Positions 17,156 through 26,058 of a DNA stretch of 64,000 nucleotides are shown piece after piece. Positions within the stretch are counted from its first letter, which is position 1; each line of letters starts with the position of its first letter. A model generated the notes under the pieces. It was not told the DNA's origin. It searched no databases and saw nothing but the letters and a program-made list of their open reading frames with translations. The position numbers and the translations under genes were made by a program. The stretch lies in the NCBI RefSeq assembly GCF_000718165.1, contig NZ_JOEY01000021.1, positions 1-64,000 on the forward strand, in the 5' to 3' direction. This DNA comes from Streptomyces fulvoviolaceus. Lineage in GTDB: Bacteria; Actinomycetota; Actinomycetes; Streptomycetales; Streptomycetaceae.

Positions 17156-18379
17156 TCACTGACCGGCGAACTTCTCGCTGACCGAGTCGTACACGCCCTT
17201 GGCCACCTCGCCCAGCCGCGGACCGGCCAGCCAGCCCGCGGTCACCGGGCCGATCGAGGTGTTGGACACCAGCGCGGGCTCGCCGTCCGAACCCGTCGCG
17301 ACCCAGCCGCCACCCGACGAACCGCCCGTCATGGTGCAGCCGATGCGGTACATCGTCGGATCCGAGGCGCTGATCGACAGCCGCCCCGGCTTGTCCTGGC
17401 ACTGGTACAGCGTCTCGCCGTCGAACGGCGCCGCCGCCGGATACCCGGTCGCCGTGATGCTCTCCACCTCGGCCACGGCCGGGGCCTCGAAGTCCACCGG
17501 CAGAGCCGAACCGACCGTCTCCTCCAGCGACTTGCCGTCACCGCCCTCCTCCGGCGTCACATGAATCACGGCGAAGTCGTACGAGGCCCCGTCCCCGCCC
17601 GTGGCACCGCCCTGCTCGATCCACTGGTCCGAGGTCTGCGCCCAGTCACCCCACCAGACACCGTACGGAGCGACCTCCTCCTTGGCGGCGGCCTCCAGCT
17701 GCCCGGTCGCCATGGCCTCGTTGTTGTACGACGGCACGAACGCGATGTTGCGGTACCAGCCGCCGCTCTTGCCGGCGTGCACGCAGTGACCCGCCGTCCA
17801 CACCATGTTGGACTTGCCGGGGTGGGCCGGGTCCTCCACGACCGTCGCCGAGCAGACCATCGTGCCTTCGGGGGAGTCGAAGAACACCTTGCCCGCCTCG
17901 GGGGCGTTGTCGTGGTACGTAGCCGGCACGGCCTTCGCGTCCACCGGCGTCGGCTCCGGGTCGGTCACGCCCTGGTCGCCGGAGAGGTCGCTGTCGTCGA
18001 CGCCCGTGTCCGGATCCTCCGCCTCCCGCATCCGGTCCGGGTCCCACAGGCCCTCGATGATCGGGTTGATGTAGTCCTGGGCCTCGCGCAGCCAGTCGTC
18101 CTTGTTCCAGTCCTTCCAGGCGCCGTCCTTCCACTGGTCGACGTCGATCCCGTGCTCTTTGAGCTTGTCCTTGATGTTGTCCGGGATCGTGATCTTGCCG
18201 TCGCCCTCGGCGGCCGCGGAGGCGGAGGCCTGCGCGTCCGCGTTGGTGTCGCCCGAGTTGCAGGCGGTGGCCGTCAGCGCGAGCGCCGAGGCGAGGGCGA
18301 CTGCGGCCGGCACGGAGGAGGTTCTGCGCCGCGCGCGCCTTGCCCCGCGAGCGGTGAACGAAGGCCGTATGGATCGCAT
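17156..18379 (-). CDS. Secreted trypsin-like serine protease (paralogue 2)
   Basis: A 407-residue tandem paralogue of the preceding gene with the same layout: signal peptide ending ALTATACNSG, the Trp-rich module (GIDVDQWKDGAWKDWNKDDW … NPIIEGLWDPDRM), then the protease domain with His in WTAGHCVHAG, Asp in YDFAVIHVTP, and Ser in GGSSGGGWV. ATG 18379 follows AGGGGGAG. The genes lie 92 bp apart and may form an operon. Confidence 0.88.
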   Translation of the reverse strand: MRSIRPSFTARGARRARRRTSSVPAAVALASALALTATACNSGDTNADAQASASAAAEGDGKITIPDNIKDKLKEHGIDVDQWKDGAWKDWNKDDWLREAQDYINPIIEGLWDPDRMREAEDPDTGVDDSDLSGDQGVTDPEPTPVDAKAVPATYHDNAPEAGKVFFDSPEGTMVCSATVVEDPAHPGKSNMVWTAGHCVHAGKSGGWYRNIAFVPSYNNEAMATGQLEAAAKEEVAPYGVWWGDWAQTSDQWIEQGGATGGDGASYDFAVIHVTPEEGGDGKSLEETVGSALPVDFEAPAVAEVESITATGYPAAAPFDGETLYQCQDKPGRLSISASDPTMYRIGCTMTGGSSGGGWVATGSDGEPALVSNTSIGPVTAGWLAGPRLGEVAKGVYDSVSEKFAGQ

Positions 18380-18764
18380 GGTGTGACTCCCCCTGGTGTG
18401 GACGAACCGGGTGCTGCCGCCGCCGACTTCACGTGCCGTCAAGGCGTCAGGGAACGGCATCAAACACTATGCACTCGCTGTGAGGGACTTCCGACGGGAC
18501 GGCAACAGTTCCGTCACGGCAAGGATCTTGAGGCAACCCGTAACCCGGTGAACGGTCCGGGGTTGGTAGCGGTGGGGGGCGTGCTGCCCGTGGTCGCTCT
18601 GATCCCCCGTGCCCAATTCCCCGGAGTTTTCCGGACATCGGGATATGAGACATCGGGACGCCGGTTGTCGAGATGTCGAGCGAAGACTCACGGGGTTTCG
18701 TATGTCGGGGTGAGTGAGGACGCGAGGACCGCTCGCCCCTGGACAGCGGGAGGACGGGAGAACC
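18380..18764. other. Divergent intergenic region between protease and siderophore genes
   Basis: A 385-bp spacer carrying promoters for both directions. I see no convincing gene and no recognisable iron box of the TTAGGTTAGGCTCACCTAA type. A direct repeat GACATCGGGA occurs at 18634 and 18649 (15-bp period), with a related GAGATGTCGAG just after. No further features are evident. Confidence 0.5.
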
Positions 18765-20306
18765 GTGGCCGTAACCGAGACCGCGTCGGGAGCGCGCTCC
18801 GCGCACGAGGGGATCCTGCGGCGCCAGTCGGCGCGCGAGTCGGCGGCGCGCACCTACGCGCGTGCCCTGCCGATCGTGCCGGTGCGGGCGCGCGGACTGA
18901 CCATCGAGGGCGCGGACGGCCGCCGTTACCTCGACTGCCTCTCGGGCGCGGGGACCTTGGCCCTCGGGCACAACCATCCCGTGGTCCTGGAGGCGATCCG
19001 CAAGGTCCTCGACTCGGGCGCGCCCCTGCACGTCCTCGACCTGGCGACACCCGTCAAGGACGCCTTCACCACCGAGCTCTTCCGCACTCTGCCGCCCGGT
19101 CTCGCCGACCGCGCACGCGTGCAGTTCTGCGGACCGGCCGGCACGGACGCGGTGGAGGCCGCCTTCACCCTCGTCCGGGCCGCGACCGGGCGCGACGGCA
19201 TGCTCGCCTTCGCCGGCGCCTACCACGGGATGACCTCCGGCGCGTTCGCAGCCTCCGGGGACGCCTTCGACGTACGGGTCGCCCGTCTGCCCTATCCGCA
19301 GGACTACCGCTGCCCGTTCGGCGTCGGCGGCGCGTACGGTGCCGAACTCGGCGCCCGCTGGACCGAGTCCGTCCTCGACGATCCCAAGTCGGGGGTGCCG
19401 CTGCCCGCCGGGATGATCCTCGAGCCCGTCCAGGGGGAGGGCGGGGTGATCCCGGCGCCGGACGAGTGGATGCGGCGCATGCGACACGTCACGGAGAGCC
19501 GGTCGGTCCCGCTGATCGCCGACGAGGTCCAGACGGGGGTCGGGCGCACGGGCGCCTTCTGGGCGGTGGACCACAGTGGCATCACGCCCGACGTGATGGT
19601 GCTCTCCAAGGCCATCGGCGGCAGCTTGCCCCTGGCCGTCGTGGTCTACCGCGACGACCTCGACGTCTGGCAACCCGGCGCCCACGCAGGCACCTTCCGC
19701 GGCAACCAACTCGCCATGGCCGCGGGTACGGCCACGCTGGCCTACGTCCGTGAGAACCACCTTGCCGAACGCGCCGCCACACTCGGCTCCCGCATGCTGA
19801 CCCAACTCCGGCAGCTGTCCCGGGAGTTCCCCATCGTCGGTGACGTGCGTGGGCGGGGCCTGATGATCGGCGTCGAGATGGTGGAGCCGGAGGGGGGTGT
19901 CGAGGGCGCCGAAGGGGCGGGTGCCTCGGAAGGACACCTCGGTGGTGCTGGTGGGTTGGACAGCTCCGTAGGCCTGGGTCCTGCCGGAGATCGAGCCAGT
20001 CTCGCCGCGGGTTCGACGGCGGCCCGGGACCTCGCTCGCGGTCCTCGCCCCGCCGCCCCCGAGCTCGCCGCCGCCGTCCAGCGGGAATGCCTTCGACGTG
20101 GCCTGATCGTCGAACTCGGCGGCCGCCACGCGAGCGTCGTGCGGCTGCTCCCGCCGTTGACGATCAGCGACGAGCAGGCGGCCGCAGTGCTCGACCGACT
20201 TGCCGACGCCGTCGAGGCGGTGGCCCGAAGCCGCACCCGCGAGGACCGACCGCAGCAGCGCCGCCGCCCGAGCGGCCAGGGCGACCGCGCCGAACGAGCG
20301 GGTTAG
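18765..20306 (+). CDS. PLP-dependent aminotransferase of the diaminobutyrate–2-oxoglutarate type (siderophore cassette)
   Basis: A class III aminotransferase of 513 residues, most similar in layout to diaminobutyrate-2-oxoglutarate transaminases (EctB/RhbA-like). Features: YLDCLSGAGTLALGHNHP, FCGPAGTDAVEAAFTLVR, DEVQTGVGRTGAFW, and PLP Lys in VMVLSKAIGGSLPL. An unusual Gly/Ala/Ser-rich insertion of about 55 residues (about 375-430) separates GRGLMIGVEMVEPE from the C-terminal domain (AAAVQRECLRRGLIVELGGR). GTG 18765 follows GGGAGG. Probably supplies a diamine precursor to the siderophore synthetase. Confidence 0.85.
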   Translation: MAVTETASGARSAHEGILRRQSARESAARTYARALPIVPVRARGLTIEGADGRRYLDCLSGAGTLALGHNHPVVLEAIRKVLDSGAPLHVLDLATPVKDAFTTELFRTLPPGLADRARVQFCGPAGTDAVEAAFTLVRAATGRDGMLAFAGAYHGMTSGAFAASGDAFDVRVARLPYPQDYRCPFGVGGAYGAELGARWTESVLDDPKSGVPLPAGMILEPVQGEGGVIPAPDEWMRRMRHVTESRSVPLIADEVQTGVGRTGAFWAVDHSGITPDVMVLSKAIGGSLPLAVVVYRDDLDVWQPGAHAGTFRGNQLAMAAGTATLAYVRENHLAERAATLGSRMLTQLRQLSREFPIVGDVRGRGLMIGVEMVEPEGGVEGAEGAGASEGHLGGAGGLDSSVGLGPAGDRASLAAGSTAARDLARGPRPAAPELAAAVQRECLRRGLIVELGGRHASVVRLLPPLTISDEQAAAVLDRLADAVEAVARSRTREDRPQQRRRPSGQGDRAERAG

Positions 20307-20315
20307 AGACGGCAG

Positions 20316-20339
20316 CCCGAGCCCGAGCCCGAGCCCGAG
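20316..20339. repeat. Four tandem CCCGAG hexamers
   Basis: Four perfect CCCGAG units lie just after the aminotransferase stop, in the 281-bp spacer before the siderophore synthetase. The spacer otherwise shows no convincing gene. Confidence 0.9.
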
Positions 20340-20587
20340 CCGCAGTCCCAGCGGTGTGCCGCGCGCCTGTGTGTCCCCGCGAGCGCCGTCACCGCGCCAC
20401 TCGCCGACTGACTCGCTCCCGAACACCACGCACCTCCCTGTGCCTAGTCGACCCCAACTCCATCCCAACTCCATCCCACCGAACCGGTGGACCTCCGCCG
20501 GAAACCCCGGTCCAGCGCCCGCAGCCCGAGGCAGAGCCACGCGAGACAGAGCCACCCCGCGCAGATCCACCCCCGAGGAACACGCAC

Positions 20588-22543
20588 TTGAACACCACCC
20601 CCACTCCCGACGACCGCACCCACACAGACCCCCGCGGCTCCTCCGACACACTCGCCTCCCGGCAACGACCCAAGGTCCCGGCCCCTCACCGGCAGGGCAC
20701 GACTCCGGCACAGGCCGGCGCCCCGGAGGCCGAACAGCTGCGTGGTGTCACGGCCGACCTCCTGGAACATCCCGACCCACGCACGGCTGCCGAGGCAGCG
20801 ACCGTGGAGAACCTGCTGCGCTGCTGGGTACGCGAGACCAAGCTCTCCGCCCCCGACAACGGCACCCTCCGCATCCCCCTCCCCGCCAGCGGCACGGCCC
20901 TGCTAGCCCCGGTCCACTACTGGTCCCCCACGGGATGGCACCGCTTCGGTCCTCCCTCCCTCGCCGACGCCCCGGAACAGTCCCCGCCGGCCGACGCCGT
21001 CACCGTCGCGGCACTGCTCACCAGAGAGTCGCTCGGGGAACGGAGCACCGACGACAGGCCCGCGGCCGGAGGAGGTGCCGAACTCGTCGCGCGCGTGGCC
21101 GACTCCGCCCGCCGCACCGTCACCTTCATCAGCGAGCGGCGGAAACGCCCCGAGGATGGCCCCGACCTCTTCCGCACCGCCGAACAGGCACTCGTACTCG
21201 GACACCCACTGCACCCGGCCCCCAAGAGCCGTGAAGGTCTCTCCGAGGCCGAAGCATCGCTGTACTCACCCGAGTTGCGCGGCTCCTTCCCCTTGCACTG
21301 GCTCGCTGTCACCTCCTCTGCACTCGCCACCGACTCGGCCTGGACCGAACGTGGCCGTCCCGTCACCGCGGCCCAGCTCACACAACGGCTCGCCGAACCC
21401 GGACTGCCACTGCCCGACAACCACACGGCCCTGCCCCTGCACCCGTGGCAATGGCGCGAGGTCCGACACCGCCCCGAGATCGCGGCCCTGCTCGACGCCG
21501 GACTCCTCCAGGACCTCGGCGCGCACGGCTCCCCGTGGCACCCCACCTCCTCCGTACGAACCGTTCACCGCTCCGGCGCCCCCGCCATGCTCAAGCTGTC
21601 GTTGGGCCTGCGCATCACCAACTCCCGTCGTGAGAACCTCCGCAAGGAACTCCACCGCGGCGTCGAGGTGCACCGTCTGCTGCGCAGCGGCCTGTCCAAG
21701 CAGTGGCAGGCGGCCCACCCGGGGTTCGACATCGTCCGTGACCCGGCCTGGCTCGCCGTCGACGGACCGGACGGCAACCCTGTGCCCGGACTCGACGTGA
21801 TGATCCGGCACAACCCGTTCAGCCCCACGGACGACGTGTCCTGCATCGCCGGACTCGTCTCGCCCCGACCCCAGGTCCAAGCCGATGCCGCCACGGGCCG
21901 CCAGGAGGGAGACCGGCCGGCATGGTGGTCCCGGCTGGCCGAGGTCGTCACGCGCCTCGCCGCCCGGACCGGCCGTCCCCGTGGTGCCGTCGCCGCCGAG
22001 TGGTTCCTGCGCTACCTCGAACAGGTCGTCCGCCCTGTGCTGTGGCTGGACGCGGAAGCGGGGATCGCCCTGGAAGCACACCAGCAGAACACCCTGCTCC
22101 TGCTGGACAGTGATGGCTGGCCCACCGGCGGTCGCTACCGCGACAACCAGGGCTACTACTTCCGCGCGTCACGACGCACGGAACTCGACGCCCGGTTGCC
22201 CGGCATCGGCGAACACAGCGACACCTTCGTCTCTGACGAGGTCACCGACGAGCGCTTCGCGTACTACCTCGCGATCAACAACGTCCTGGGCCTCATCGGA
22301 GCGTTCGGCTCCCAGCACCTGGCCGACGAACAGCTGCTCCTCGCCGCCTTCCGCCGCTTCCTCGACGACGTGGCCTCAGGCCCCGCCCGGTTGCGCACCT
22401 CGCTTCCCGCCCACCTGCTCGACTCACCCGTCCTGCGCTGCAAGGCCAATCTGTTGACCCGCGTGCATGGCCTCGACGAACTCGTCGGCCCGGTCGACAC
22501 CCAGTCCGTCTACGTCACCATCGCCAACCCCCTCCACTCCTGA
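20588..22543 (+). CDS. IucA/IucC-family NRPS-independent siderophore synthetase
   Basis: An ATP-dependent synthetase that condenses citrate-type carboxylates with amines. The 651-residue frame shows the family blocks GHPLHPAPKSREG, YSPELRGSFPLHWLA, KLSLGLRITNSRRE, EAHQQNTLLLLDSDGWP, RDNQGYYF, and the FhuF-like C-terminus (KANLLTRVHGLDELVGP). No ATG lies near the expected N-terminus. TTG 20588, with GAGGAA about 9 bp upstream, gives a plausible length. The aminotransferase and GNAT genes flank it on the same strand. Confidence 0.9.
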   Translation: MNTTPTPDDRTHTDPRGSSDTLASRQRPKVPAPHRQGTTPAQAGAPEAEQLRGVTADLLEHPDPRTAAEAATVENLLRCWVRETKLSAPDNGTLRIPLPASGTALLAPVHYWSPTGWHRFGPPSLADAPEQSPPADAVTVAALLTRESLGERSTDDRPAAGGGAELVARVADSARRTVTFISERRKRPEDGPDLFRTAEQALVLGHPLHPAPKSREGLSEAEASLYSPELRGSFPLHWLAVTSSALATDSAWTERGRPVTAAQLTQRLAEPGLPLPDNHTALPLHPWQWREVRHRPEIAALLDAGLLQDLGAHGSPWHPTSSVRTVHRSGAPAMLKLSLGLRITNSRRENLRKELHRGVEVHRLLRSGLSKQWQAAHPGFDIVRDPAWLAVDGPDGNPVPGLDVMIRHNPFSPTDDVSCIAGLVSPRPQVQADAATGRQEGDRPAWWSRLAEVVTRLAARTGRPRGAVAAEWFLRYLEQVVRPVLWLDAEAGIALEAHQQNTLLLLDSDGWPTGGRYRDNQGYYFRASRRTELDARLPGIGEHSDTFVSDEVTDERFAYYLAINNVLGLIGAFGSQHLADEQLLLAAFRRFLDDVASGPARLRTSLPAHLLDSPVLRCKANLLTRVHGLDELVGPVDTQSVYVTIANPLHS

Positions 22544-22676
22544 CCGACCCGTTCCTGACCGACCTGCTCGTCGGCCCACCTATCGCCCTCACACCCGACC
22601 AACACCTCCAGTCCTCACCAACTCCCTTCATCCCTGAGGAACATGACCCACCCCGCCTCCTGAGAGGAGCGTCGCC

Positions 22677-23501
22677 GTGTCTCCCACCGACGCGAGTGCC
22701 AACGCCGGTACCGCCCCCATCGCCGACATCGGTAGCGACCCCAGCCCCGGTACCAGCGAGAACAGCACCAACACGGGCGTCGGCCTGGGAGCGTGCAGCG
22801 AGGACACGCTGGAACTGCGCCTGCCCGAAGAACTCCTCGCGCTCTTCGAGGAAGAACGGGCCGGCACCGGTGGGGAACAGCACCAGGCCGAAGGCACGGC
22901 GCAGCTCTCCTCAGCCACCTCGGCCGGTGACGACCTGCTCGATCGCGTCGCCGACTGGGGACCGACCGCCACCCCGGCGGGCGTGTTCCACCTCGTCCCC
23001 GTGTGCGTCGAGCGCGACGTTCCACTCGTCGGCCGTTGGATGAACGACCCGGCCGTCGCTGCGTTCTGGGAGCTGGCCGGACCCCAGAACGCGACGGAAG
23101 AGCACCTGCGAGCCCAACTCACCGGTGACGGACGCAGCGTTCCGTGCCTCGGTGTGCTGGAGGGCACGCCGATGAGCTACTGGGAGATCTACCGGGCAGA
23201 CCTCGATCCACTGGCCCGTCGCTATCCGGCAAGACCTCACGACACCGGAATCCACCTCCTTGTCGGCGGTATCACCGACCGTGGGCGAGGCCTCGGCAGC
23301 ACTCTGCTGAGAGCCGTCGCCGATCTCGTGCTCGACAAGCGGTCCGCCTGTACCCGCGTCGTCGCGGAACCCGACCTTCGCAACATTCCCTCCGTCGCCG
23401 CCTTCCTGAGCGCCGGTTTCCGCTTCTCCGCCGAGGTGGACCTGCCCGCCAAGCGGGCTGCCCTCATGGTCCGAGACCGGTCCCTGCGCGATCTGCTGTA
23501 G
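22677..23501 (+). CDS. GNAT-family siderophore acyltransferase (IucB/AlcB/RhbD-like)
   Basis: A 274-residue protein. Residues from about 102 onward form a GNAT domain of the siderophore-acetyltransferase type: FHLVPVCVERDVPLVGRWMN, FWELAGPQ, MSYWEIYRADLDPLARRY, HLLVGG, RGLGSTLLRAVADLV, and NIPSVAAFLSAGF. The first ~100 residues are low-complexity and probably disordered. GTG 22677 follows GAGAGGAG. It probably acylates an amine or hydroxylamine intermediate; the substrate is not predictable here. Confidence 0.85.
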   Translation: MSPTDASANAGTAPIADIGSDPSPGTSENSTNTGVGLGACSEDTLELRLPEELLALFEEERAGTGGEQHQAEGTAQLSSATSAGDDLLDRVADWGPTATPAGVFHLVPVCVERDVPLVGRWMNDPAVAAFWELAGPQNATEEHLRAQLTGDGRSVPCLGVLEGTPMSYWEIYRADLDPLARRYPARPHDTGIHLLVGGITDRGRGLGSTLLRAVADLVLDKRSACTRVVAEPDLRNIPSVAAFLSAGFRFSAEVDLPAKRAALMVRDRSLRDLL

Positions 23502-23508
23502 CACCGTG

Positions 23509-23874
23509 TCACTGAGTCATCACTTTTGGTACACCGCTCGTGCCGGTCCGGTTCCCACTCACGGCGAGATGATTCGAACCGGCCCCGCGGCCACGCACGT
23601 CACTGCCGCCGCTGGGTGAACCGGCCCCGATCGGGAACCGGCCATCCCTCGTCCGAGACGAACCGGCCCATCCCCGGAACCGGCTGTCCCCGACCTCGAC
23701 AGAGTCGGCTCGCACAGTGAATCGGTCACCGTCGACACCGAATGAACCGATTCCGCAGCCGAACAGATCACCCCCGGTCAATGGCGAACCGATCCGATTC
23801 GATCCGATATCCACTGGCCACGCACCCGAGGAGCACCCGGTCTTGATCCCGCCCCTCGTCCCCGCCTTGATCAC
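23509..23874 (-). CDS. Possible 14-residue-repeat protein (hypothetical)
   Basis: A 121-residue open frame opposite the flanking genes. Residues 28-111 divide into six 14-residue units with the pattern [AI]-G-S-x4-G-D-x-F-x2-G, sharing Gly and Ser at fixed positions. G/C at third positions is about 80 percent over a sampled stretch, below the typical level of neighbouring genes. It may be a real small repeat protein, a decayed gene, or a non-coding array whose 42-bp period merely preserves frame. The plus strand is also periodic but has an in-frame stop. Confidence 0.3.
   Translation of the reverse strand: MIKAGTRGGIKTGCSSGAWPVDIGSNRIGSPLTGGDLFGCGIGSFGVDGDRFTVRADSVEVGDSRFRGWAGSSRTRDGRFPIGAGSPSGGSDVRGRGAGSNHLAVSGNRTGTSGVPKVMTQ
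23542..23793. repeat. Six degenerate 42-bp tandem repeats
   Basis: GAACCGGCC-like motifs recur at 23576, 23618, 23635, 23660, 23677, 23719, 23744 and 23786. Spacings are 42, 17, 25, 17, 42, 25 and 42, and 17+25=42, so the array has a 42-bp period with two phases. The minus-strand frame at 23509-23874 is open across all six units and translates as 14-residue repeats such as IGSFGVDGDRFTVR and AGSSRTRDGRFPIG. Confidence 0.85.
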
Positions 23875-23910
23875 CCGCTTGTCAGTGCCGGGCCGTAGGG
23901 TGGTCGAGCT

Positions 23911-25917
23911 ATGACGAAGCCCTCACTCCCCGAACTCCTGCATGCTGCCGTCACTGCCGTGGGCGGCACGGAGCGCCCCGGCCAGGTGACCATGGCCGAA
24001 TCCGTCGCGAACGCGATCGACGACGGTTCCCACCTGCTGGCACAGGCCGGCACCGGTACCGGAAAGTCGCTGGGCTACCTCGTGCCTGCGCTCGCGCACG
24101 GGGAGCGAGTCGTCGTCGCGACGGCCACCCTTGCCCTGCAGAGACAACTCGTGGAGCGGGACCTGCCGCGTACGGTCGAGGCGCTCCATCCGCTGCTGCG
24201 CCGCCGCCCGGAGTTCGCGATGCTCAAGGGCCGGTCGAACTACCTGTGCCTGCACCGCCTTCACGAAGGCGTCCCGCAGGACGAGGAAGAGGGCCTCTTC
24301 GACCAGTTCGAGGCGGCCGCGCCCACCAGCAAGCTGGGCCAGGACCTGCTCCGGCTGCGCCACTGGTCGGACGAGACCGAGACCGGTGACCGCGATGGCC
24401 TCACGCCTGGTGTCTCCGACCGGGCCTGGGCCCAGGTGTCGGTCTCGTCGCGGGAGTGCCTGGGAGCCTCGAAATGCGCGTACGGCGCCGAGTGCTTCGC
24501 CGAGATGGCCCGCGAGCGCGCCAAGCTCGCCGAGGTCGTCGTGACGAACCACGCGCTGCTCGCCATCGACGCCATCGAGGGCGCTCCGGTGCTCCCGCAG
24601 CACGAGGTACTCATCGTCGACGAGGCGCACGAACTGGTCTCCCGGGTCACCGGCGTCGCCACCGGCGAACTCACCCCCGGCCAGGTCAACCGAGCGGTGC
24701 GCCGGGCCGCGAAGCTCGTCAACGAAAAGGCCGCCGACCAGCTCCAGACCGCCGCCGAGGGCTTCGAGCGGCTGATGGAGCTGGCCCTGCCGGGCCGCCT
24801 GGAGGAGATCCCGGAGGACCTCGGCTACGCGCTCATGGCATTGCGCGACGCCGCCCGCACCGTCATCTCCGCGATCGGCGCGACCCGCGACAAGTCGGTC
24901 CAGGACGAGGACGCGGTCCGCAAACAGGCACTGGCCTCCGTGGAGACGGTGCACGACGTGGCGGAGCGGATCACGAACGGCTCGGAGTGGGACGTCGTCT
25001 GGTACGAGCGACATGACCGCTTCGGTGCCTCCCTGCGCGTCGCCCCCATGTCGGTGTCCGGCCTGCTCAGGGAGAAGCTCTTCGCGGACCGCTCCGTGGT
25101 CCTGACCTCCGCGACCCTGAAACTGGGCGGCGACTTCAACGGCGTCGGCGCCTCCCTGGGGCTCGCCCCCGAGGGAACCGAGGGCGACGACCTGCCCCAG
25201 TGGAAGGGTGTCGATGTCGGTTCGCCGTTCGACTACCCCAAGCAGGGCATCCTGTACGTCGCCAAGCATCTGTCGCGCCCCGCGCGGGACGGCGACCGCG
25301 CGGACATGCTCGATGAGCTGACCGAACTGATCCAGGCGGCCGGTGGCCGCACCCTGGGGCTGTTCTCCTCCATGCGGGCCGCCCAGCTGGCCGCAGAGGA
25401 ACTGCGGTCCCGTGTCCCCGAGTTCCCGATCCTCCTCCAGGGCGAGGAGACTCTCGGCGAGCTGATCAAGAACTTCGCGGCCGACCCCAAGACGTGCCTC
25501 TTCGGCACGCTGTCCCTCTGGCAGGGCGTCGACGTCCCCGGCCCCAGCTGCCAGCTGGTCGTCATGGACAAGATCCCGTTCCCGCGCCCCGACGACCCGC
25601 TGATGAGCGCCCGCCAGAAAGCGGTGGAGGACGTCGGCGGCAACGGCTTCATGGCGGTCGCCGCCACGCACGCGGCCCTGCTCATGGCCCAGGGCGCCGG
25701 CCGCCTCGTACGGGCATCAGGGGACCGCGGTGTGGTCGCCGTTCTCGACCAGCGGCTGGCCACGGCCCGGTATGGGAGCTATCTGAAGGCGTCACTGCCC
25801 GACTTCTGGTACACCACGGACCGTAACCAGGTCCGGAGGTCGCTGGCGGCGATCGACGCGTCCGCGAAGAAAGCGGAAGCGGAAGCCGAGGTCGAAGCCG
25901 AGGTCGAAACCGAATGA
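23911..25917 (+). CDS. dinG: DinG/XPD-type ATP-dependent DNA helicase
   Basis: A superfamily 2, 5'-to-3' type helicase of 668 residues. Walker A is QAGTGTGKSLGYLVP and the DEAH box is IVDEAHELVSRV. Iron-sulfur-type cysteines occur in NYLCLHR, RECLGASKCAYGAECF. Late motifs are GLFSSMRAAQ, LWQGVDVPGPSCQLVVMDKIPFPRP and MAQGAGRLVRASGDRG. It ends in an Ala/Glu repeat tail. The adjacent convergent lexA suggests DNA-damage context. ATG 23911. Confidence 0.92.
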   Translation: MTKPSLPELLHAAVTAVGGTERPGQVTMAESVANAIDDGSHLLAQAGTGTGKSLGYLVPALAHGERVVVATATLALQRQLVERDLPRTVEALHPLLRRRPEFAMLKGRSNYLCLHRLHEGVPQDEEEGLFDQFEAAAPTSKLGQDLLRLRHWSDETETGDRDGLTPGVSDRAWAQVSVSSRECLGASKCAYGAECFAEMARERAKLAEVVVTNHALLAIDAIEGAPVLPQHEVLIVDEAHELVSRVTGVATGELTPGQVNRAVRRAAKLVNEKAADQLQTAAEGFERLMELALPGRLEEIPEDLGYALMALRDAARTVISAIGATRDKSVQDEDAVRKQALASVETVHDVAERITNGSEWDVVWYERHDRFGASLRVAPMSVSGLLREKLFADRSVVLTSATLKLGGDFNGVGASLGLAPEGTEGDDLPQWKGVDVGSPFDYPKQGILYVAKHLSRPARDGDRADMLDELTELIQAAGGRTLGLFSSMRAAQLAAEELRSRVPEFPILLQGEETLGELIKNFAADPKTCLFGTLSLWQGVDVPGPSCQLVVMDKIPFPRPDDPLMSARQKAVEDVGGNGFMAVAATHAALLMAQGAGRLVRASGDRGVVAVLDQRLATARYGSYLKASLPDFWYTTDRNQVRRSLAAIDASAKKAEAEAEVEAEVETE

Positions 25918-25963
25918 TCGCGGGTTGGCCTGTCCCGGCACCGGGACAGGCCAACCCGCGATC
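25916..25963. terminator. Perfect 23-bp palindromic bidirectional terminator
   Basis: Positions 25916-25938 and 25941-25963 are exact reverse complements with only CA between them. The left arm begins inside the TGA of the helicase gene. It lies between this gene and the convergent lexA, so it probably terminates the helicase transcript and may serve lexA too. Confidence 0.85.
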
Positions 25964-26058
25964 CGAAGCCACCCGGCACCGGGACCGGACAGCACAGGGC
26001 CCCGGAACCGGCGCAGGGGTCCCGGGGCCCGGTCGATCGGCGAGGCCGACCGCGGCGG

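Noticed and set aside
18380..18764. Iron box for DmdR-type regulation of the siderophore cassette
   Set aside because: No match to the TTAGGTTAGGCTCACCTAA-type palindrome was found in the spacer.
20316..20339. CCCGAG hexamers as a regulatory array
   Set aside because: Simple short repeats in a Pro/Glu-rich out-of-frame context; nothing beyond slippage is indicated.
23542..23793. The 42-bp repeats as a CRISPR array
   Set aside because: Units are degenerate with no conserved repeat/unique spacer alternation and no cas genes; the period is a multiple of three and keeps a frame open.
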